Positions 48,930-57,705 of a DNA stretch of 64,000 nt are shown here, piece after piece (within the stretch, counting starts at the first letter, position 1; each line of letters opens with the position of its first letter). The notes under the pieces are model-generated. The model saw only the letters and a list, made by a program, of their open reading frames with translations, searched no databases and was not told where the DNA came from. This stretch comes from Lampris incognitus (taxonomy: Eukaryota; Chordata; Actinopteri; Lampriformes; Lampridae), in assembly GCF_029633865.1 (NCBI RefSeq), contig NW_026611504.1, forward strand, positions 930,001-994,000, in the 5' to 3' direction. The translations under genes were made by a program, and so were the position numbers.

Positions 48930-50055
48930 GATCCTGGAGGAACAATGCGGATTCAGTCCTGGCCGTGGAACAACGGACCAACTCGTTTCCCTTGCGGAAG
49001 TGCTGAAGGGGGCACGGGAGTTTGACCAGCCAGTCTACATGTGGTTGTGAACTTGGAGAAGGCTTATGACCGTGTACCCTGGGGCACTCTGTGGGGGGTA
49101 CTGGGGGAGTATGGGGTAACGGGGCAGTTGCTACAAGCCATCCGGTCCTTTTATAACCAAGGTGAGAGCTGTGTCCGCATTCTTGGCACAAAGTCAAACA
49201 CATTGTCGGTGGGTGTGGGACTCCACCAAGGTTGTCCCTTGTCTCCGATTCTGTTTGTAATATTGTGATCATGGGCATGATCTCAAGTTGCCGCCAAGGT
49301 GAGAAGTGTGTCCGTTTTGGGAACCTCAGAATTGCAACTCTGCTCCTCGCAGATGATGTGGCTTTGTTGGCTTCATCAGAAGGCAACCTCTGACACGTAC
49401 TGAGGTTCTCTACCGGAAAATGGTGGATTGCTCCCTCCGGGTTGGGGATGAGTTGTTGCCTCAAGTGAAGGAGTTCCAGTACGTCGGGGTCTTGTTCACG
49501 AGTAAGAGTAAGGTGGAGCGGGAGATTGACGGGTGGATTGGTGCAGCATCAGCAGTAATGCGGACGTTGTACTGGACCGTTGTGGTGAAGAGGGAGCTGA
49601 GCCGGGAGGCAAAGCTCTCAATTTACCATTCAATCTTCGTTCCAATCCTCACCTATGGTCATGAGCTTTGGGTAGTGACCGAAAGGGTGAGACGCAGATA
49701 CAAGTGGCTGAAATGAGTTTCCTCTGTCGGGTGTCTGGGCTCAGCCTTAGAGATAGGGCGAGGAGCTCAGACATCCGCAGGGAGCTTGGAGTAGAGCCGC
49801 TGCTCCTTCGCATTGAAATGAGCCAGTTGGGATGGTTTTGGGCATCTGATTAGGATGCCTCCTGGGCACCTTCCTTTGGAGGTTTACCGGGCACGGCCAA
49901 CTGGGAGGAGACCTCGGGGTAGACCCAGAACGCGCCGGAGGGACTACATGTCCAATCTGGCCTGGGAACGCCTTGGGATCCCCCAGGAGGAGCTGGAGGG
50001 CGTTACTGGGAAGACGGGCGTCTGGAGTGCCCTACTTAGCTTGCTGCGTCCGTGA
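48930..50055 (+). pseudogene. LINE reverse transcriptase, C-terminal half, degraded
   Basis: Motifs in order: GFSPGRGTTDQLVSLAEVL (about 48950); VNLEKAYDRVPWGTLWG (about 49045), the first catalytic region; GVGLHQGCPLSPILFVI (about 49210); a frameshifted LLLADDVALLASS (about 49345), the second catalytic region; then KVDCSLRVGDELLPQVKEF in the next frame and the conserved tail with RLSLRD-type and MPPGHLPLEVYRARPTGRR. Frame changes occur near 49030, 49268, 49400, 49715 and 49850. The family is Rex1/RTE-like by eye; the exact clade is uncertain. Confidence 0.85.
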
Positions 50056-50120
50056 CCCGAATCTGGAAACGCGGCTGAAGATGAGATGAGATGAGATGAG
50101 ATGAGATGGGTAACACTCAC

Positions 50121-50738
50121 CCCTTCAGGTGTTGATACCAGGTAGATTCCCAATGTGCACATTACATCCTTTCCCATCAAATTGATCGGACAGCACTCCG
50201 ATAACAAAAAGGAATGTTAAAATTTGCAATTTACCCTGTCACTACATGACCTTGGAATTGCGTATTTTGCAAGCACCGTTTTACTTGATGTTTCGATTTC
50301 ACTTAGTTTGGGAGGTTTTGAGAATGCCTTAATAGCAGAATTTGCTGCTCCAGAGTCTACAAAACATGTTACGAGTGTATCATGTACAATGATTTTGTAT
50401 GTTGGCATATTAGCATAAGCAACAGAAAATGCAGCATATGTACCAATACGCGGGATCTTTTCCACCTCCTGTTTCTTTTCTAACTAGCCATTTTATTTCA
50501 GTGCTAACGGATGTGTGTGTGTGTGTGTGTTGTGATGTGTAGGTTGGTCCTCAATGTGCATCAGTGTAGAAAACGATTCCCCCTCTCTTTCCTGGCCAGA
50601 CTGTTCTTTGTAGTTTTTCTTGGGACAACCCAGTGGCCTTTTTCCCGCAGTAAAAGCATACCACACGGTCATAATCTCGTCCTAGAGCTCTTCCTCCACC
50701 CCTTTCCCACCCATCGCGGAATCATCCTCTTCCTCTGC
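50121..50738 (-). pseudogene. ERV protease and broken nucleocapsid end
   Basis: The minus-strand frame at 50217-50465 holds VTCFVDSGAANSAI, the active-site signature of a retroviral aspartic protease, about 82 residues in all. Upstream (50500-50738) a nucleocapsid trace reads RVVCFYCGKKATG, where the zinc knuckle loses its frame before the histidine. Stops separate the two. A short (gt)n run at 50514-50530 lies between. Confidence 0.8.
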
Positions 50739-51379
50739 TCATGGTGCACGGTCTGTGGGCCAACAGCGGTCCTGCGTCTGGTCTTGCCACTTCGTGTGTA
50801 CCTCATGTGCTTGTCCGTAGGTGTGACCTCGCACCGGGCTGCCTGAGCTTTGGTAGGGTGCTACAGGTTTGTACACTGTCTTACTTCTGAGCGTATGGAG
50901 CGGAGACCTCTTACCACTGTCCTCACCGCTCCCTCCTTGGGCCAATAAATCTGAGTACAGTGAGCTTCCACTTGCTGCTGGCAGTGTCTGTGTCGGAGGT
51001 ATTGGTGCTGGTGCTGTAATCGACGCTGGTCCTGATGCTGGAGATGTTTGTGCTGGTGGTGCGTGTGGGGGTGGAGTTGCTGTCGTCTCTGCGGGAATGG
51101 GCCATTGAGGCTGACATCGGAGCACAGTCGAGATCAGAGTCCTGCATTTTCACACACTGAGACACAGATGAGACCCTCCCTGTCTCTGTCCCTGTCTGTT
51201 TTTCTCCCCCTTCTTTGTGCTTCTTCCATCCATAGACTGTATGATTTCCAAACTATAACAATTTTATGCTGTCCCTTCTTGACTTTCTTGTCATCAATTT
51301 CCTCTTCTTTGTCTCTAATACTGTCCTTAATTGTGTTAGTTGTCTTACGCTGAAACTTCCTCCTACTGGAAACCCACAT
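50739..51379 (-). pseudogene. ERV gag-like region, proline-rich
   Basis: The minus-strand open stretch at 50739-51125 is proline/alanine/threonine-rich and ends close to the nucleocapsid trace. Another (51134-51379) is highly charged, with KEEEIDDKKVKKG. Position between the primer site and the protease and this composition fit gag, but no family-specific motif is visible. The two pieces are in different frames. Confidence 0.6.
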
Positions 51380-51516
51380 TCAGTTCTAAAGGAACTTTAC
51401 TTGTTTCACTGACGCGTCGCCATAGTTCACTCTCATGTAATTCATATTTGGTATGTTCAAATCTACATTCTCATTCTCTTCTTTGTTCTAGTTTTTACTG
51501 TGATTTTTTCACAATA

Positions 51517-51524
<8 letters not shown>

Positions 51525-51573
<49 letters not shown>
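51525..51573. repeat. (TA)n microsatellite
   Basis: About 24 TA units in the ERV gag/leader area. Confidence 0.95.
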
Positions 51574-51576
<3 letters not shown>

Positions 51577-51966
51577 GTGATTGCTTGCGTTGTCTTTGCC
51601 TTCTTTATGTCTTTTTCTGGTAAACATAAATTTCTCTTTTCTTTCTTTAGGTTCCATTTTCATAGATTTCATAAATTTCATGTAGTTCCGTATACCTGTT
51701 ATTTTACTGACATTCCCCCTGCCCATCGGATAACTGCCTTGACGTTTAAATCAACGTTAACACTCAGACATGAACATCGGTATGACCTTCACTCAACGAA
51801 TGACTGCCTTAACACACAAAGAACCTTCTCTCTCTCTCGCTCTCTCTCACTCTCTCTTATCTCTCATACACAGATACACTTTTCTCTCTCTTTTTTACGT
51901 TGACGGGAACAGAATCACCACCTTTTGTTTTTGTTTTTTACTCAGATACGCGTATTTCCCTCTCTG

Positions 51967-52272
51967 CTCATCAGTGCCTAGATGCCAGACTTGTCTGCTG
52001 ATCAGTACCTGGATGCCAGATTTGTCTGCTCATCAGCACCTAGATGCCAGACTTGTCTGCTCATCAGTACCTGGATGTCAGACTTGTCTGCTCATCAGTA
52101 CCTAGATGCCAGACTTGTCTGGTCATCAGCACCTGGATACCAGACTTGTCTGCTCATCAGTACCTGGATGCCAGACTTGTCTGCTCATCAGTACCTATAT
52201 GCCAGACTTGTCTGCTCATCAGTACCTGGATGCCAGACTTGTCTGCTCATCAGTACCTAGATGCCAGACTTC
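51967..52272. repeat. 31-bp minisatellite in the ERV leader
   Basis: About ten units of the type atgccagacttgtctgctca plus tcagtacctgg, differing by single substitutions. Because 31 is not a multiple of three, the repeat reads open in all three plus frames and gives overlapping peptides of the type PDLSAHQYLDAR. Confidence 0.95.
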
Positions 52273-52620
52273 GGTAAACTCGTCAGTTTACCGCCAGGTT
52301 TTCATAAACGTTGGTTAAAACCACGGGCAAGTATTAGGATTCCACGTCTAATCTTACCCCTTGTAAGAGTTAGAATTTCCCTTCAAATTCTTATTTCCCT
52401 CATAAGGCTGGTTTTCCTTGTTCCATCGATAACATATCACATTTTTTTCCTACAATTTTTAAAGTACCTATTCTCAAATTATCACTCTGCGGTGAGTCTC
52501 GTGTCTCAGGTCCCCCATCTCTCAGACCCGTTTTTGTCGGTGACGTGGAGCTGAAGAAGTAGTCTTCAGGATGTGCATCTTCACTTTTGACACCGAGTCC
52601 AGAAACCCTCACATGAGTGA

Positions 52621-52637
52621 TCCCACTTCTGACACCA
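52621..52637 (-). promoter_or_regulatory. ERV primer-binding site (tRNA-Leu type)
   Basis: Minus-strand TGGTGTCAGAAGTGGGA, complementary to tRNA-Leu, four bases inside the LTR. Confidence 0.88.
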
Positions 52638-52641
52638 AGTT

Positions 52642-53052
52642 TGTGGTGGAAATCTGAAAATAAGGAGTCTTGCAAGTATAATAGATTAAATAGAAATTTA
52701 ATGAGCTTTCTGCAGAAAGGATTAGATACAGAATAGCTAGGCAATCTGCAAGGTCTGATGATGAGGGGTCGGAATGTGTATGCTCTAAAGGGGAGGTTGC
52801 AGGCTGCTAGCTGATAAGCAGGATGCCTGTACCTGGCCGTTCCTGGAGCAGGCTGGTTAGAGTCAGTTTGAGTCACGATGGTATGTTATCTGGGTGTGTC
52901 AAGGGCAGGTCAGTAACAAAGGATGTTTGTGCTGAGGATCCGCGGAGTACAGAAGGCCAGATAGAGACATGGTGCCTGGGTGCATTAGGTTAAAGGACAC
53001 ATTAGTATAAGGATACATTAGGTTAAAGGACAACTGGTAAGTTTCTGTCACA
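52642..53052 (-). repeat. 5' LTR of the ERV
   Basis: 411 bp. On the minus strand it starts TGTGACAGAAAC and ends TTTCCACCACA, next to the primer site. Its outer 131 bp match 38669-38799. Minus-strand CATTAAATT at about 52695-52703 may be the polyadenylation signal. Confidence 0.9.
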
Positions 53053-53666
53053 TGCGTTACTACAAAAATTACTCTGTAATAATGGATTATGAAGAAAAAG
53101 GGTTACCTTATGACTCTCAATTGTGCTATTCTGAATTATTACACAATAAAGGAAATGATAAAAAGGAACCCAACATTTTGAACTTCATTTTGGAAAAATT
53201 CTGTAATATGCTGAATGGGGAAAAACCTTAGCTACTTTCTCTCTGTCGCTTGGTTGACACAGCATAGAGGTACACTAGTTTCTGCTTTTGAGGAAATTAG
53301 AGTAAATGTGCTGCTTTCATCCGGGAATTGGTCCTGTAAAACTCATTGCAGCATTCAGGAGCAATGTGAAAGTGGCCTTACTTGCATATTCTCTTGTCCT
53401 GAGCCAACCAACCCCATTACATCTCGACTTACATTGAGTACATTGGTAGAGAGCAGAAAAAAGAGAAAAACAAGCTTCTTTTATATGGCTACTTGTTTAG
53501 TTCTCATCATATAGCCATTTTATAATCATGATTTTTTTTTAGTAGGAATTCTTTAAACAAAACATTTTAATATCATGTGTGCTTCATTTCCACTTTAAGC
53601 CTCCGATGGGGTTTGGCCTATGAAACATATGTCTTGCATATGCAGGGGTTGAGAGGCACAGGTTAA
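53053..53666. other. Spacer between the ERV and the receptor gene; includes the receptor 3' UTR
   Basis: No open frame on either strand resembles a known protein. On the minus strand ATTAAA at 53566-53571, about 95 bp after the receptor stop codon, is a possible polyadenylation signal. Confidence 0.55.
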
Positions 53667-53813
53667 TTAATATCTGTTGAACTGTGTTTGGGGCTGGAAA
53701 ATCCCGGTGCGGCTCAGCAACATCAGGACATCACGGTGAAATGTCCTTGTCAGGATAGTGTAGAGGAACGGATTGGCACAGGAGTTGAGAGGATAGAACA
53801 GCACCAGCAAAAC
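53667..53813 (-). other. tshr: Exon 11 of the receptor: TM7 and short C-tail
   Basis: 48 residues then TAA at 53669-53667. TM7 has [13 protein letters not shown], fully conserved. The tail starts [19 protein letters not shown] and ends QFNRY after only 30 residues. The position of the usual palmitoylated cysteine (GIC in TSHR) reads GIF. It was too short to stand out as an open frame on its own. Confidence 0.9.
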
Positions 53814-55998
53814 CTGTGAGGACAAAGTTTTCCCATTAATTCATCCTGTCAGCTGGATACATTGAAATTGTGCTGAATTCAGTTTTCAAAAACCTTAGAC
53901 TGTGTGACTGTGATTAGTGGTCGGTGGAGGGCTGCAGACAATCCGTAGAAGGAGACAGGGAACAGGCACAGGAGGTTGGTGAAAATCAGCACAGCCATAC
54001 GTTTTGCCATACTGGCATCTTGTTTGCTTGACTGGTGCTCAGGGTTGTGCACCATGCAGTAAATGTGGAAATAGCATACACATACAACCATGAAAGCCAA
54101 GATGTTTAGCGTAAGAACAGAGACCACATAGACTTGAGCAGCAGATGTCTTGGTGTCCATAGGCAAGCAGACACTCACCTTCTGGTAACTGCTCACACCA
54201 GCCAATGGGAGCAGTGCAAGAATCAGGCAAAGCAACCAGCCAACGAGCATTACCGCAGCTATGTGTCGCATTCGCAGTTTTTGCTTGGATCTCATAGCAA
54301 AAAAAATGTCATGCCAGCGTTGAAGGGTTATTGCAGTTAATGTGTAGACAGATAGTTCACTAGCAAATATTGATAATGTCCCTGCTAGGTTGCAACCAGC
54401 TCCTGTCTGCCAGTCAATGGCATGATGGTAATATTGAGAGCGAGTATAAAGGTCAACAGATCCAATAAGCAGTAAGTAGAGTCCCATGCAGAAGTCTGCA
54501 AACGCTAAGTGGCAGATGAGGAAACGGGTTATAGACAATTTGTGGTGGCTGATCAGCAGAATGACCATGACGAGAGAGTTAGCTAGAATAGCTAAGAGAC
54601 TAACAATCCACACAAACACCCTTAGGAATCCATGGCTCATCACATCCTCACATGGGTTGAAGGCATCAGGAAGGGGTCTGCAGGACACCTTGAAATTGTC
54701 CATATGAAGTTTATTGCAGAGTGCATAGTCAAATCCTTCATCAGGATCCCCCATTGGTGAGTCCACATAGAACAAGCCCCTCTCTTCTGAGGGACAAATG
54801 GAATATTGATGGTGATATGGCTTTTCAATGTTTTCGAGATTGTCACTGTCATGTAGATGTGGATCCTGATGAAATGGTTTGTGTCTCTGATACCCCGGGT
54901 AGAAAGTTCCAGAAGATTTCTGCAGTTGCTGTCCCACACCAGCCCTGGTCAAGTTGCATATAGCTGCCTCAGTGTGTCTTGAGCACAGATGGCAAAAATT
55001 GTTCCTTATAAAAGAAGTACTTAACACTTGTATTAGAAATGTACCAAATGCAGCGGAACTTTGAGCTTAAATTGATACAATTCTCAAAATGAGCTTGAAA
55101 GTCTCATTAAACAACTCCATATTATTTTGATTCTTGTGAACTACATCTCAATAACAATGCAACAAATTCAGTGACAAACATAATTTGTCTTGAATAATAC
55201 CAGAGGTAACCATGCATAGTGTGGGAAAATATGTGAGAGGACCTTTAATTCTATTACTCACCCCCTCCATCTTTTCAGGTTTTTGAGGCCACAGCAGTGG
55301 CTGTGGAAGGTCAATTCAGCTTTTTGCAAATGCAGAAAGGCTGTAAGAGGAGGTAGTTTCTTGAGGGTCCAAGTGTTTTTAGCTCGCAGTTTTTCAATGA
55401 GCCCCAGTCCTATTGAAGGCAAAGAACTCACTCTAGTCTCTGAAAGGTCTCTGGGGAGACAGAAAGAGCAGAGCTGTGTTCATGCCGTTACAATGGTACT
55501 CCTGGCCTTTTGTTAAGTGTACAATTTGATGTCAGTCTGTTTTGTAGTTCCAGTATTGAAATATTGTCTGATTATAAATTAAATGATGAAAGAGACAAAT
55601 GGTCAGAAACCTGTCAATGGTTATTTGCATTTTATTTTTGGCTGTTTATTTTTTTCTTTATAAAGTATGATTGGATTGATATTGATTCTTGTTCAGAAAT
55701 CTTGTTTAAACAATGTACGTTGACTCACAGGAGTGTTGGGCCGTGAATCACACCAGAAAAAGCAAATTCATCTACTCTCTCCAAATCCACATTCTTGTTA
55801 AGATACCTGAAACAAACAACACAGAAGCAGGCAGAGGAAGGGTTTTAGTTGTTGTTTGAATTTTTGCAACTGATAATTCTCAGTGACATTTATTCAGGGA
55901 AACTTAATCAAGAACTGCGTACACTTCTTGGAGTCTGCTCCCATTGAAGGCATAGTGCTGGATCTCTTTCAAGCCATTGCCATTCATTATACTACAAA

Positions 55999-56032
<34 letters not shown>

Positions 56033-56977
56033 CAGTTATAAGTCTGAAGCAATGCAAATACCATACAGTACCACGAAGAGTTGTGATGCCATTTAGTTGT
56101 GGTGGCAAAGTGCGCTGATTTTATTTGATATAAAATATTTAATGTGTTTAAATGGTCAGGTATGCTTCATCAATGACATTAGACCTAGTTGCATTTGGTT
56201 GAAATATTGTCCAATATAATTAATATGTAAATGACTCTGCATTAAAATGATGCAGAAAAATATCATTAGGAGTGAAATGTGGTACATCAGGATATACTGT
56301 TTACTTCCGTAGCTATTAAGTTATACCATTACATGGGACACAGTAAGAGAACATGTTTACTGAGTTTAAGTGATGCCGTTCAAAGCTGACTGAAAACCTG
56401 AAGCCCTGAAATCCTACTTTTTAGATGAAAATAAAGCAAAGGAACATCAAAACCTGGACTTACATGGTGAGATCATTGTCGCATATTCCGTGGAAGGAAT
56501 TGGCAGGTATCATTTCAATCAAGAGGTTATCCACTATCTCTCTGATGAGGAAACAAACGTGAACATTGATATACCACTGAGAACATTTAATACTATGGTT
56601 AAAATGCGAGTTGCCAGTTGTTCCAATACCAATAGTATACAACAAAAAAAATCTATATCTATATCTCTAACTCTATCTATCTGTCTATATGTCTAAACTT
56701 AGCACAAAAAGTAAGAAAATGTGTGTTTGGTAGATTATTTCTCTGTTGTAAAAATGCTTCTTGGCAATACATCTTATATCAGGCAGCTGACGGTCAGCAC
56801 CTGGGGTACCAGAAGCTCAAAACAAGAGTCAGTAGCAACTGCAAAATAAGCTGTTTGGCATTGGCAGAGAAGATTTGGCAAATTTCTCATGGGCGCAACC
56901 CACATACTCAGCTCTGCTGCACATCCCACAAATGCATGTTCCTTACACATGTGGCCCCGTTTAAAAGGGAAATAAAC

Positions 56978-57036
<59 letters not shown>

Positions 57037-57608
57037 TTGAGCGCTGCTAATGCATTAGCATCAGCTTTTAATGCATTAGCAGCTGATGACTGCGCGATGC
57101 ATGACACAGGCCTGTACTGCTATGTATTAAAACTTTTTTCCCTGCCTGCATCTGTATTGATATTCCGCTCCTCATTAGTTGAGCACTTATAACAACACCA
57201 TTGACAGTTTCGGAAGAAAAAAAACCGATATATATAAATATATATACACACGCACATATACACAAAATGTATACATGATACGTACAGTAAAAACTCCTCT
57301 TGTGTGGATTGTATGTTGTAAATGACAGGAAAGGAGTATAGACCTGTGTTGAAAATGCCGCTGTTTCAAAGAAAACAGTAGTTAACAAAAACAGTTTTTT
57401 ACAACTAGTTAACTATTTGTTGGGTCATAGTATAAATCAAGAGCATTACCACAATCTATGTGGCATTTACACGGTGTGATAAACACGATAAACTCATGCA
57501 GACTCACAACACAATATTTTACTCACAGATACTTTAAATTAGGCAGGTCCTTAAATGCTTCTGGGTCAATCTGCGATAGTGTTCTGAGACTTCTTATTTC
57601 TCTGTTGG

Positions 57609-57705
<97 letters not shown>

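Larger units (their letters stand above)
48766..50107 (+). mobile_element. Rex/RTE-like LINE, 5'-truncated, with 13-bp target duplication
   Basis: It is flanked by perfect copies of gggtaacactcac at 48753-48765 and 50108-50120 and ends in a (gatga)n tail at 50080-50107. Both are standard for target-primed insertion. Reverse-transcriptase motifs run from about 48930. The first roughly 140 bp are not LINE coding sequence and include telomeric repeats. Confidence 0.9.
51380..52620 (-). other. ERV 5' leader or decayed gag with simple repeats
   Basis: No readable protein on the ERV strand. It contains a (TA)n tract (about 51525-51573), a CT-rich run (about 51825-51870) and a 31-bp minisatellite (about 51967-52272). 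The open frames on the plus strand here are made by those repeats. Confidence 0.6.
38669..53052 (-). mobile_element. Endogenous retrovirus, minus strand, split by nested insertions
   Basis: The 5' LTR, tRNA-Leu primer site, gag-like region, protease, RNase H/integrase and a partial 3' LTR lie in this order from high to low coordinates. Interruptions are a solo LTR at 40342-41058, a Gypsy element at 41977-46981, a copia 5' part at 46982-about 48635 and a LINE at 48766-50107. Most of the reverse transcriptase between the protease and RNase H ends is absent, so the Gypsy/copia cluster replaced rather than merely interrupted it. The remnant is non-functional. Confidence 0.88.

Noticed and set aside
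51770..52318. Overlapping plus-strand peptides of the PDLSAHQYLDAR type
   Set aside because: Produced by the 31-bp minisatellite in all three frames.
54039..54939. Other open frames overlapping the 7TM exon
   Set aside because: The receptor frame has all seven-transmembrane landmarks and joins the flanking exons in phase. The others are shadows.
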